A stretch of 16,039 nt of DNA from an uncultured Pseudodesulfovibrio sp. (GCA_947259235.1 CAMYLL010000017.1:1-16039); one strand, 5' to 3'. Shown: positions 7,257-14,511, numbered from the stretch's first letter. The notes: generated by a model from the sequence alone, not told the origin. Numbers and translations are program-made.

Positions 7257-8609
7257 GTGAACCAGAGAACCACACGCCCGCCCGAAGCCATCCTGGCCGC
7301 GATCCGGGAGGTCGAGCAGGAGGCGCCCGGCGGGGCCGAGGCCCTGTTCATGGCGGCCATGCTCGCCCCGTCCCCGCTGCCCTACGACTTTGCCCTGTCG
7401 GTGGAGGGCACGCCGCACAACCCCTCGCTGATCAACCCGGCGGCCGCATTTTTCGCGGCCACGGCGACCATGGACCCCCTGGTCACCCGGGAGCTGGTGG
7501 AGGCCGACCCCGACGAGCGCACCTATGCCGTCTTTCCCGAGGTTCGCGAGGTGCTGCTCGGGTCGCTGAGCGACGAGGACCGGCTGGAGTGGGCCGGGCG
7601 GGCAGTCTACGGGCTCAACCTCGTCCTGCCCGACGCCGAGCCGGAGCAGTGGCCTGTGGTGGAGTGGCTTATGCCTCATATCCACGCCTGCCGCGAGCTG
7701 GTGAGCACCCTCGGCCTGAACAGCCCGGCGGCCAACCGCGTTCTGCATCAGGCCGGATTCTCGCTCTACCATCAGGGCCGTCACCGCGAGTCCGCCGAGC
7801 TGCTGGACATGGCCCTGGCCGTGGACGTGGCCCTCAAGGGCAAGGGCCACCCGGACATCGCCGAAGACCTCGAAGGGCTGGGAACCGTGCTGTGGGCAGC
7901 CGGGGACCTGCCGCGGGCAGAGGCCGCCTTTGCCGGTTGCCTGGAGTTGCAAAAGGAGATTTTCACGCAGGACAATGCGGTCACCGCGCCCATCCTCAAC
8001 AGTCTGGCCGTGGTCCGGCAGGCCTTGGGCCGGTTCGAGCTGGCCGAGGAGAGTTTTCTGGATTGCCTGCGGGTATTGACCAGCACCCATGGCGAGGGCC
8101 ATCCGGTCATCGCCTCCTGCCTGAACAACCTGGCCCTGCTCTATGAGGCCATGGGCCGTCCGGCCGACGCCCTGCGCCTGGCCGAGCGCTCTCTGGAGAT
8201 CAACCGCGCCCATTACGGCGAAACCCACCCGGAGGTGGCCGCCGACCTGAACACCCTGGCGCTGCTCTGCGACGCGCTGGGCGACACCGAGGGGGCGGAG
8301 GCCCGTTTCCGCGAGAGTCTGGCCGTGCGCCGTGCGGCCTTTGGCCCGGATCATCCCGAGACCGCCCAGTCCCTGTGCAATCTGGCCCTGTTCCTGGACG
8401 GGGCGGGCCGGACGGACGAGGCCGTCCCGCTCTATGAGGAAGGGCTCAACGCCTATGAGGCCGCCCTGGGCCCCGCCCATCCGCTCATGGAATCAGCCCT
8501 GGACAACTATCTGAAATTGCTTGAGCGCACCGGAGGCCGCCCCCGGTCGGACAGGTTGCGCGCGCTGGCCGAGGCCACGCTGCGCGAGATCGTCGGGCGG
8601 GCGGAGTAG
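7257..8609 (+). CDS. Tetratricopeptide repeat protein, kinesin-light-chain type
   Basis: The 450-residue protein starts at GTG 7257, with AAGGAG 7 bases upstream. From about residue 158 to 420 it carries six TPR units of 42 residues, each ending with a [GTDA]HP turn (residues 282, 324, 366 and 408 step by exactly 42). This is the TPR_10/TPR_12 class found in kinesin light chains and in bacterial STAND/NB-ARC proteins. Such repeats form a protein-binding superhelix. Residues 25-150 are not TPR: they include a hydrophobic AEALFMAAMLAPSPLP, a segment with DERTYAVFPEVREVLLGSLS, and a WPVVEWLMPHIHACREL helix. This order resembles the winged-helix and pre-TPR part of NB-ARC-TPR proteins, but no Walker A or B motif exists. 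There is no signal peptide or membrane helix, so it should be cytoplasmic. It is joined to the sugar kinase gene by a 4-base gap. Confidence 0.82.
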   Translation: MNQRTTRPPEAILAAIREVEQEAPGGAEALFMAAMLAPSPLPYDFALSVEGTPHNPSLINPAAAFFAATATMDPLVTRELVEADPDERTYAVFPEVREVLLGSLSDEDRLEWAGRAVYGLNLVLPDAEPEQWPVVEWLMPHIHACRELVSTLGLNSPAANRVLHQAGFSLYHQGRHRESAELLDMALAVDVALKGKGHPDIAEDLEGLGTVLWAAGDLPRAEAAFAGCLELQKEIFTQDNAVTAPILNSLAVVRQALGRFELAEESFLDCLRVLTSTHGEGHPVIASCLNNLALLYEAMGRPADALRLAERSLEINRAHYGETHPEVAADLNTLALLCDALGDTEGAEARFRESLAVRRAAFGPDHPETAQSLCNLALFLDGAGRTDEAVPLYEEGLNAYEAALGPAHPLMESALDNYLKLLERTGGRPRSDRLRALAEATLREIVGRAE

Positions 8610-8613
8610 GTCC

Positions 8614-9498
8614 GTGCCGCGGGTCACGGCCATCGGTCTGGGCGAGCTGCTCTGGGACGTGCTGCCCGGCGGCAGACAGCTGGGCGGCGCACCCGCGAAT
8701 TTCGCCTTTCATGCAAACAGCCTGGGCGGGCTCGGCGTGCCGGTCTCGCGGGTGGGCGACGACGCCCTGGGGCGGGAGGCCCTCGCCCTGCTGGCCCAGC
8801 GCGGCCTCTGTCCGGACCATGTGTCCGTCGATTCCGCGCATCCCACGGGGACCGTGGACGCGGTTCTGGATGAGGCGGGCGTTGCCACCTATGTCTTCCC
8901 TGACGACGTGGCCTGGGATCATCTCGCCTTTGACCAGCGGACGAGGGCGCTCGCGGCCTCGGCGCAGGTCATCTGCTTCGGCTCCCTGGCCCAGCGTTCG
9001 CCCGTGTCGCGCCGGGCCGTGCGCTCCCTGCTCCGGGGGGCTCCCGATGCGCTGATCGTTTTCGACGTCAACCTGCGCCAGAATTTTTACGATCAGGACG
9101 TCATCCGCGCCTCCCTGCGCCTGGCCGACGTGCTCAAGATAAACGACGACGAACTGCGCGTGCTGACCCGTCTCTTCTGCCTGCCCCAAGGCGAGCGCGC
9201 TGCCCTGGAAACACTGCTCTGCCGCCACAATCTCGCACTGGCCGTGCTCACCCGAGGTGCGCGCGGCAGCCTTCTCGTCTCGCCCGGCGCGGCGTCGGAC
9301 CTGCAGGGCCGCAGCGTGCCGGTGGTCGATACCGTGGGCGCGGGCGACGCCTTTACCGCCGCTTTTTCCCTGGCCTACCTCAGGGGCGCGTCCCTGGACG
9401 AGATCAACCGCTACGCCTCGGCCGTGGCCGCCCATGTCTGCGGCAGGGCCGGAGCCATGCCCCCGATGGACCCGGCGCTGCGCATCGACCAGATGTGA
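8614..9498 (+). CDS. PfkB-family carbohydrate kinase, fructokinase-like
   Basis: The 294-residue protein has the PfkB/ribokinase signatures: GELLWDVLPGG at 10-20, GGAPANFAFHA at 24-34 (sugar binding), DVNLR at 151-155, the NxxE magnesium motif in KINDDE at 175-180, and DTVGAGDAFTAAF at 239-251, in which Asp245 is the catalytic base and GAG forms the anion hole. These enzymes phosphorylate a sugar with ATP; the GExLWDxxP and GGAPAN pair is most like fructokinases, but the substrate cannot be fixed from sequence alone. Start choice: GTG 8614 is preceded by GGAG that overlaps the TPR stop codon, 7 bases away, implying translational coupling. The frame is open further upstream within the TPR gene, but that would extend the protein before its natural first strand. 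The last codons are triplicated with their stop. Confidence 0.9.
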   Translation: MPRVTAIGLGELLWDVLPGGRQLGGAPANFAFHANSLGGLGVPVSRVGDDALGREALALLAQRGLCPDHVSVDSAHPTGTVDAVLDEAGVATYVFPDDVAWDHLAFDQRTRALAASAQVICFGSLAQRSPVSRRAVRSLLRGAPDALIVFDVNLRQNFYDQDVIRASLRLADVLKINDDELRVLTRLFCLPQGERAALETLLCRHNLALAVLTRGARGSLLVSPGAASDLQGRSVPVVDTVGAGDAFTAAFSLAYLRGASLDEINRYASAVAAHVCGRAGAMPPMDPALRIDQM

Positions 9499-9530
9499 CC
9501 CGACCAGATGTGACCCGATCATGGGTGACC
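9486..9530 (+). repeat. 15-bp tandem repeat over the kinase stop codon
   Basis: CGACCAGATGTGACC occurs twice back to back (9486-9500, 9501-9515), followed by a third, diverged copy (9516-9530, 11 of 15 identical). The unit length is a multiple of three, so the in-frame TGA is repeated at 15-base intervals, giving three successive stops. Confidence 0.9.
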
Positions 9531-9553
9531 CGGGCCTCGCTCGCGCCATGTGC

Positions 9554-9607
9554 CCCAAACGCCGACGGGCCGCCCCCTTGAAAGGAGGCGGCCCGTCGGC
9601 GTTTGGG
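9554..9607. terminator. Long hairpin between convergent genes, probable bidirectional terminator
   Basis: A perfect 21-bp stem (9554-9574 with 9587-9607) encloses 12 bases and lies between the sugar-kinase stop (9498) and the histidine-kinase stop (9621) on the opposite strand. Neither flank has a real T-run, so it may act with other factors or protect the 3' ends. Position and symmetry suggest use by both transcripts. Confidence 0.7.
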
Positions 9608-9620
9608 ATGATTTGTCGGA

Positions 9621-11558
9621 TCAGGAAGCCGAGGGAAGGGTGAAGATGAAGGTGGACCCCTTGCCCTTCTCCGATTCCACCCAGATTCTTCCGGCGTAGT
9701 GCTCGATGATCTCGCGGCAGATGGTCAGGCCCAGGCCCGTGCCCTTGGGCTTGTCGCCCACGGTGTCGTTTCGGGTCTGGTGAAACTTTTCGAAAATCTT
9801 GGCCTGATCGTCGGGGTGGATGCCGATGCCGGTGTCGGCGATCTCCACACGGACCTGGCCGAAGCGGGGGAAGGCGCGCACCGTGACGCACCCCTCGTCC
9901 GTGAACTTGGCCGCGTTGTTGAGCAGGTTGATGAGCACCTGCTGCATGCGGTCCGGGTCGGCGATGACGATGGGCAGGGCGGGGTCGATCTCGGACACGA
10001 GGTCCACCCGGGGGTTCTGGGCGAAGAGCCCGGTGACAGACTGCACGGCCACGTCCACGATGTCGCTCATGTTCAGCCGTTCGTCGCGCCAGCCCATGCG
10101 GCCGGACTCGATCTTGTTGAGGTCCAGGACGTCGTTGATCAGGCGCGTCAGCCGCTCGCCCTCGTGGCTGATGATGGAGAGGTTCTCCTGGATGCGCTCG
10201 CCCTTCTTGATCAGCCCCGGGGGTCCCTGGGGCAACGCCAGGGGAAGGTAGTTCTTGGTGAACTCCTTGTGCAGCAGCTTGGCAAAGCCGAGGATGGAGG
10301 TGAGCGGGGTGCGCAGCTCGTGGGAAACCGAGGAGAGGAAGGCGGACTTCATCTCGTCGAGCTCGCGCAGTCGCTGGTTGGCTTCCTCAAGCTCCCGGGC
10401 CTTGTTGACCAGGTCCTCGGTGCGTTCGCGCACGAGCTGCTCAAGGTGGCGGTTGAGGTCCGCCAGATCCTGCTCGGCCTTCTTGCGGTCGGTGATGTCT
10501 TCGAGGATGCCCTCGATGAAGATGATCTCGCCTGCGAGGTCGTAGATGGCGCGGGCGTTGAGGGAGCCCCAGATGGTCTTGCCGTCGCGGCGGTAGTATT
10601 CCGCCTCGAACCGCTTGATCTCGCCGCGTTCGCGGACCTGCTTGTAGAAGTCGAGCATGCGGTCCGGGTTGACCATGATCCGCGAGCCCAGGGAGCGGAC
10701 GTTGGAGAGGAATTCGTCCAGGGATTCGTAGCCGAAGATGCGCGCCATGGCCGGGTTGGAGCGGCGCAGCACGCCGTCGGGCGTGGCCTGGAAGATGCCC
10801 TCGATGGCGTTCTCGAAGATGCCGCGATATTTTTCCTCGGCTTCCTGGAGGGTCTTGTTCATGGCCTGGAGCTTTTTCTCGCGGGCCTCGATCTCGGCGG
10901 ACATGCGCCGGAACCGGGTGGCGATCTCTATCAGCTCCGAATGGTGCACCTCTCCGAATTCATAGGAAAAGTCACCCTTTGCTACGCGGGCGATGCCCTG
11001 CTGGAGCACCTGGAGCGGTTTGTTCAGAAAAACGCGCAGGAGCAGGCCGGTGATGGCCAGAATGACGGAGATGGCGACCACGATGATCAGGATGGAGAAG
11101 AGCATCTGCTCGTCGAGCTGCTGCTTTTCCCGGGCGAGGGTGAAGTCTATCTCGGCGCGGCCGATGGTGCGGCCTTCGAAGACGATGGAGCGGACTTTGC
11201 TGAAGTCGGCCAGCACGCCCGAGAACTTTTCATGGGCAAAGACCACTTCGTTGCGCGAGCCATAGATGCGGATGCCCTGGACCATGTCGTCGTGGGTGTA
11301 GACCGAGCCGATGAGGCGGGCGTTGTCGTAGTCAAGGTTCCAGATGGGCACGGCCAGAATCTCGGCCACGCTGGTGATGGTGTCCTCGCCCTTTTCCTCG
11401 GCCTGACGCCACATGTCCTCGGCCTGATGCCAGTATATGTATCCGCCCATGGCCGTGGCCACGATAAGGACGATGACCACCAGGCTGGCGGTCAGGTCTC
11501 TTGAGATGGACCGGCTGGACAGGAACGGGCGTTTGGCCTTCGGTTTGTCTGGGTTCAT
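9621..11558 (-). CDS. Membrane sensor histidine kinase (HAMP-PAS-HisKA-HATPase)
   Basis: The 645-residue kinase has a membrane helix at about 24-43, a periplasmic region of roughly 110 residues, a second helix at about 153-177, HAMP (178-230), PAS (243-357, including GIFENAIEGIFQATPDG), a coiled coil (362-405), HisKA with the phospho-accepting His413 in SHELRTP, and HATPase_c with N-box LLNNAAKF (545-552), G1 DTGIGI (575-580) and G2 GTGLGL (606-611). It should autophosphorylate in response to a periplasmic and/or PAS-sensed signal and pass phosphate to a response regulator, which is not in this window. The loop between the two HisKA helices (KEFTKNYLPLALPQG and beyond) is longer than usual. 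The ATG at 11558 has a weak GGAAAAG upstream. It lies 95 bases after a periplasmic binding-protein gene on the same strand, with no obvious terminator between them. Confidence 0.93.
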   Translation of the reverse strand: MNPDKPKAKRPFLSSRSISRDLTASLVVIVLIVATAMGGYIYWHQAEDMWRQAEEKGEDTITSVAEILAVPIWNLDYDNARLIGSVYTHDDMVQGIRIYGSRNEVVFAHEKFSGVLADFSKVRSIVFEGRTIGRAEIDFTLAREKQQLDEQMLFSILIIVVAISVILAITGLLLRVFLNKPLQVLQQGIARVAKGDFSYEFGEVHHSELIEIATRFRRMSAEIEAREKKLQAMNKTLQEAEEKYRGIFENAIEGIFQATPDGVLRRSNPAMARIFGYESLDEFLSNVRSLGSRIMVNPDRMLDFYKQVRERGEIKRFEAEYYRRDGKTIWGSLNARAIYDLAGEIIFIEGILEDITDRKKAEQDLADLNRHLEQLVRERTEDLVNKARELEEANQRLRELDEMKSAFLSSVSHELRTPLTSILGFAKLLHKEFTKNYLPLALPQGPPGLIKKGERIQENLSIISHEGERLTRLINDVLDLNKIESGRMGWRDERLNMSDIVDVAVQSVTGLFAQNPRVDLVSEIDPALPIVIADPDRMQQVLINLLNNAAKFTDEGCVTVRAFPRFGQVRVEIADTGIGIHPDDQAKIFEKFHQTRNDTVGDKPKGTGLGLTICREIIEHYAGRIWVESEKGKGSTFIFTLPSAS

Positions 11559-11653
11559 TTGCTTTTCCAGCTATCGGACGGAAGTGGAGAAGAGTCCACG
11601 TCCCCTATTCTTGTTGACTTTTCTACATGAGTCCGCAGGGCGTGTCTCCCTCA

Positions 11654-12385
11654 TTATAATCCATATCGTGCCGAAATTGTTTCAAGGGTTCCGTCGGCGG
11701 TGAGCCGGGCAAGGGTTCGAGCGAGGCGGGCCGTGGTCTTCGGCTCCAAATGGGTCGCCGCGAGCAGGTCGACACTGACCTCGGAGAGAGGGAGCGGGTC
11801 GCCCAGGGTTTTTGGGGGCAGGTTCATGGCCGCTGCCGCGTGGAGCAGGACGAGCCGGTCCCCGGCGGCCGCGTCCACCCGCCCGGCCAGCAGCAGCTTG
11901 AGGCCGCGAGTGGCGTTGGCCACGGGCAGGACCGCAACGCCGCAGCGTGTCGAGAGGGCAGGGTCTTCCGGCGCGCCGCGCACGGTGGCCACGGTCTTGC
12001 CCGGCAGGTCGCGCGGGGTGCGCAGGGCGGTTCCGGTCCGGCCCAAGACGATGAACCCGGAGACCGCCACCGGACCGAGGTTGGTGATGGCCCCGTCCGA
12101 GGGCGGCCCGCCGGGCATGACGGCCATGTCCGCCTCGCCCGAAGCCAGACGGCGCAGGGCCTCCGCCCGGGAGACCAGGACTATTGAGGGTTCGAATCCC
12201 GCCCCGGCGGCCAGGGTCAGTGCAGCCTCGTAGGCTAGGCCGGTGGGTTTTCCGTCCTGCATGAATCCGTAGGGTGCGGTGTCGACGGCCGCGATGCGCA
12301 GGGGCTCGGCCTGGACGGGCAAGGCCGTCAGCAGAAGGCAGGTCAGCACGGCCCAGACGAGAAGCAACGGATACGGGCGAGGCAT
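11654..12385 (-). CDS. Periplasmic solute-binding protein, family 3 type, not linked to a permease
   Basis: The 243-residue protein starts at ATG 12385 (AAGGAG 5 bases upstream) with a signal peptide: PRPYPLLLVWAVLTCLLLTA, then a likely cut after VQA near residue 26. The mature part follows the type II binding-protein fold of family 3: LRIAAVDTAPYGFMQDGKPTGLAYE at the first lobe, EADMAVMPGG (residues 84-93), the hinge and second-lobe motif DLPGKTVATVRGAP (126-139), and a closing helix with LTADGTLETISARYGL. Family members bind amino acids or other small solutes for ABC uptake, or act as sensory partners. Several positions are shorter than in typical uptake proteins, and no permease or ATPase gene adjoins it. 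Its downstream neighbour is the histidine kinase, so a sensory role is an inference from context. An upstream in-frame ATG at 12538 is rejected because it would hide the signal peptide and read through the promoter. Confidence 0.8.
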   Translation of the reverse strand: MPRPYPLLLVWAVLTCLLLTALPVQAEPLRIAAVDTAPYGFMQDGKPTGLAYEAALTLAAGAGFEPSIVLVSRAEALRRLASGEADMAVMPGGPPSDGAITNLGPVAVSGFIVLGRTGTALRTPRDLPGKTVATVRGAPEDPALSTRCGVAVLPVANATRGLKLLLAGRVDAAAGDRLVLLHAAAAMNLPPKTLGDPLPLSEVSVDLLAATHLEPKTTARLARTLARLTADGTLETISARYGL

Positions 12386-12412
12386 GGCGGCTCCTTTTCG
12401 TGTGTATGAAAA

Positions 12413-12441
12413 AGCATAATGGGAAAGAGGTGTGCTGACAA
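12413..12441 (-). promoter_or_regulatory. Sigma-70 type promoter for the binding-protein/kinase genes
   Basis: On the minus strand TTGTCA (12436-12441) stands exactly 17 bp from TATGCT (12413-12418). Transcription would begin near 12406, about 20 bases before the ATG at 12385. This is the best sigma-70 match in the window. Confidence 0.6.
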
Positions 12442-12512
12442 CCTGTCCGATGTTCTTCGTGGCCGACGTGTCCCTCTTGCCTTCGTGCCGGGAGTGCTCT
12501 AGATCAATCGAC

Positions 12513-13955
12513 ATGAAGCGACGTCTCTGTCTGATCATCGTCCTCTGGGCGCTGGCCGCCCTGCTTGTGCCCGCCGGTCGGGCCCAGGCGCACCCGCATG
12601 TCTATGTGGACGCCGCCCTGACCTTTGTGGTGGACGAGAGCGGGCTGGCCGCCATCCGCCAGCAGTGGCTCTTCGACGACATCTTTTCCCAGGCCATCCT
12701 GGCCGACCTGGGTCTGGACGCCGCGTCCCTCGATACCCCGGCGGGCCAGGAGGCCATCAGGGAGGGAGCCTTCGCCTATCTGGCTAACTACGGCTACTTC
12801 ACCCGCATGGTGAGCGACGGCAAGACCATCCCGGTGACCCGGGTGGAGGGGTTCAGGGCCAGCCTGAGCGAGGGCCGTCTGGTCTATGCGTTCACCATTC
12901 CCCTTGCGCTCCCGTTCGAGCGGATCAGGGATTTCCGGGTCGGGGTGTTCGACAAGGAATACTACACGGACATCCTGCTCGTGGCGGATGCCGTGAAATA
13001 CGAGATCAGCGGCCCGGCCCGCGTCAGCCACGAGATCCGCCCGGCCAAGGAATACACATACTGGCAGTTCATCGTGCCTGAGATGATTCATCTCTCCATT
13101 TCCGGCGCGCCCGGCAGCGTGCCGGACACCGCCGCGCGGCAACCCTCGGCCGCCCTCGGCCCGGTGGAGCGGCTCATGGGCACGGTGCGCGCCGTGCAGA
13201 AGGAGCTCAACCTCAAGCTCAACGGGTTTGCCACGGACATCACGGCCGATCCCTTTGGCCCGGCCCTGTGGGCGTTCCTCGGGCTGGCCTTCATCTACGG
13301 AGTGGTCCACGCCGTGGGACCGGGGCACGGCAAGGCCGTGGTCTGTTCGTACTTCCTGAGCAATCCCGGGTCGTTCCTCTCGGGCGCGCTGATGGGCAAC
13401 GCCATCACCTTTGTCCACATGCTTTCGGCGGCCGTGGCCGTGGGCGTGGCCTATCTGCTCTTTTCCACGGGCATGGGCGGGTTTCAGGCGGCCAGTCGGG
13501 CCTTGCAGCCCGCAAGCTACGCCCTGCTCGCCCTCATGGGGCTGTTCCTGACGGCCAAGGCGGTCCGCGATGTCTCACGGGGCGGCCTGGTGGCCGAGAC
13601 CTCCTGTTCCATCGACCACGACGAGCTGGCCCGGGCCGTGGACCACCGGCGGGTGCTCGCGGTCTCCTTTGTCACCGGGCTTGTGCCGTGCCCGGGCGCG
13701 GCGGTGATCCTCGCCTTTTCCATCAGCCTGAACATCTTCTGGGCAGGCGTCGCGGCTATTGTCGCCATGGCCGCGGGCATGGGGCTGACCACCACTCTCT
13801 TTGCCCTGGCCGCCGTGGCTGCCCGTGGCGTCACCCTCCGCATGTCGGGGCGCAGCGCCACGCTCTTCAACCGCGTTTATGCCGGGCTGTCCATCTGCGG
13901 CGCGGCGGCCATCGCACTCTTCGGCACGGCCCTGTTTGTCGGCACTCTGGGATAA
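12513..13955 (+). CDS. DUF1007-NicO fusion, nickel/cobalt transporter
   Basis: The 480-residue protein starts at ATG 12513, which gives a signal peptide (MKRRLCLIIVLWALAALLVP, cut near AQA at 24-26) and leaves a mature N terminus HPHVYVD, a His-rich metal-ligand start typical of DUF1007. That periplasmic domain runs to about 200. From about 250 the NicO/RcnA domain follows with six predicted helices and two family motifs: HAVGPGHGKAVV (266-277) and GLVPCPGAAVIL (389-400). NicO proteins move nickel or cobalt across the inner membrane, often as exporters; DUF1007 is usually a separate neighbouring gene. The cytoplasmic loop at 355-380 (SCSIDHDELARAVDHRR) has Cys, His and Asp residues but not the long His-rich run of RcnA. 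The ribosome site is weak (GGGAG is 18 bases away). It is divergent from the binding-protein gene across 127 bases. Confidence 0.9.
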   Translation: MKRRLCLIIVLWALAALLVPAGRAQAHPHVYVDAALTFVVDESGLAAIRQQWLFDDIFSQAILADLGLDAASLDTPAGQEAIREGAFAYLANYGYFTRMVSDGKTIPVTRVEGFRASLSEGRLVYAFTIPLALPFERIRDFRVGVFDKEYYTDILLVADAVKYEISGPARVSHEIRPAKEYTYWQFIVPEMIHLSISGAPGSVPDTAARQPSAALGPVERLMGTVRAVQKELNLKLNGFATDITADPFGPALWAFLGLAFIYGVVHAVGPGHGKAVVCSYFLSNPGSFLSGALMGNAITFVHMLSAAVAVGVAYLLFSTGMGGFQAASRALQPASYALLALMGLFLTAKAVRDVSRGGLVAETSCSIDHDELARAVDHRRVLAVSFVTGLVPCPGAAVILAFSISLNIFWAGVAAIVAMAAGMGLTTTLFALAAVAARGVTLRMSGRSATLFNRVYAGLSICGAAAIALFGTALFVGTLG

Positions 13956-14022
13956 GGCCGGGCCGGGAGTCGCCCCCCTCGGTTCTCCCAGATACACAGT
14001 GGCGCGAGCGTTCCACTCCACA

Positions 14023-14062
14023 ACACAAACGAAACCGGACCGGAGGCGAACCTCCGATCCGG
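14023..14062 (-). terminator. Terminator of the FlgM-like gene
   Basis: The inverted repeat 14035-14046 / 14051-14062 forms a 12-bp stem that on the minus strand has one G-U wobble and a UUCG loop, then a T-rich tail (GTTTCGTTTGTGTTG). On the plus strand the same position would be a C-A mismatch, so the structure is better for the minus transcript. It lies 22 bases after the stop at 14085. Confidence 0.72.
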
Positions 14063-14084
14063 CGTGTCCACCATATGCGACGCC

Positions 14085-14309
14085 CTAGAGCATCGGGTCC
14101 ATGGCAGAGGTCAGGAGCCTGGCTATGTCCTTGATGTCGGCCTGGTAACGGCCGGAGCTCACCTCGGATTTCAGCCTGGCGATCTTGTGAACCCGTTCCT
14201 CGATCTCCCGTCGGGAGTGCTCGGACTCGACAGCGTTGAAGCCGTCGAACACGCGTTCGGTTTCCATTTCTGCCGCGCAGGAATCGCGGCGGTCATCGTG
14301 CCTCTTCAT
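14085..14309 (-). CDS. flgM: FlgM-like anti-sigma-28 factor
   Basis: The 74-residue protein ends with the FlgM C-terminal signature: REIEERVHKIARLKSEVSSG (the first helix), then RYQADIKDIARLLTSAMDPML, matching the two sigma-binding helices with the GxYxxD turn between them. The N terminus is short and polar, as expected for a partly unfolded anti-sigma factor exported through the flagellum. FlgM holds FliA (sigma-28) inactive until the hook is complete. Start choice: ATG 14309 follows a strong GGGAGG, 7 bases away. A longer frame back to 14495 reads GC-rich Arg/Gly-rich sequence, and its ATG lies at the -10 box of the promoter, so it cannot be on that transcript. The gene is alone, ending at its own terminator. 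Confidence 0.82.
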   Translation of the reverse strand: MKRHDDRRDSCAAEMETERVFDGFNAVESEHSRREIEERVHKIARLKSEVSSGRYQADIKDIARLLTSAMDPML

Positions 14310-14478
14310 CAACCCCTCCCTGGGTCTTTGAAGTCCAGGGGAAGGACCTCCCAATCCTTCCCCGAGTCTCCCCTTGTCCCGTTGCGGCAGCCTCCGGCCA
14401 CATCCATGCGGTCGGTGTCTCCCGCATCCGGGAATGCGTGGAGCCGACAGCTGTCGGCCGCGCATTCTCTGACGGTTG
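14310..14478 (-). other. Long structured 5' leader of the FlgM-like gene
   Basis: From the predicted start near 14478 to the ATG there are about 170 untranslated bases. They contain a perfect 16-bp palindrome (GCCGACAGCTGTCGGC, 14443-14458), a CGCAT/ATGCG hairpin (14424-14439) and a 9-bp stem, GGGGAAGGA with TCCTTCCCC (14338-14346 / 14355-14363), just upstream of the ribosome site. No known riboswitch class is recognised, and no short gene is convincing here. Confidence 0.5.
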
Positions 14479-14484
14479 CCTCTC

Positions 14485-14511
14485 TTATCGGCCATCGAGG
14501 TGAATAGCTTA
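14485..14511 (-). promoter_or_regulatory. Sigma-28 (FliA) promoter of the FlgM-like gene
   Basis: On the minus strand GCCGATAA (14485-14492) is a perfect 8/8 match to the sigma-28 -10 element. TAAGCTAT (14504-14511), 11 bases upstream, matches 5 of 8 bases of the -35 element TAAAGTTT. The spacing is exactly the consensus 11. Together with the FlgM product this predicts autoregulation, because FlgM would repress the sigma factor that transcribes it. Confidence 0.85.

Noticed and set aside
7116..9891. Two long open minus-strand frames (7116-8480 and 8485-9891).
   Set aside because: Both are antisense shadows of the TPR and PfkB genes, produced by codon bias in GC-rich DNA.
9699..11504. A 601-codon open frame on the plus strand opposite the histidine kinase.
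   Set aside because: It is a GC-driven shadow; the minus strand has clear HAMP, PAS, HisKA and HATPase motifs, and the shadow has no family features.
12125..12212. tRNA-like T-arm sequence GGTTCGAATCCC with a nearby CCA on the plus strand.
   Set aside because: The flanking stems do not pair, no cloverleaf fits upstream, and the stretch lies in the middle of the binding-protein coding frame.
14085..14495. A 136-residue version of the FlgM-like protein starting at 14495.
   Set aside because: Its ATG lies at the sigma-28 -10 element, the extra 62 residues are low-complexity, and ATG 14309 has a strong ribosome site.
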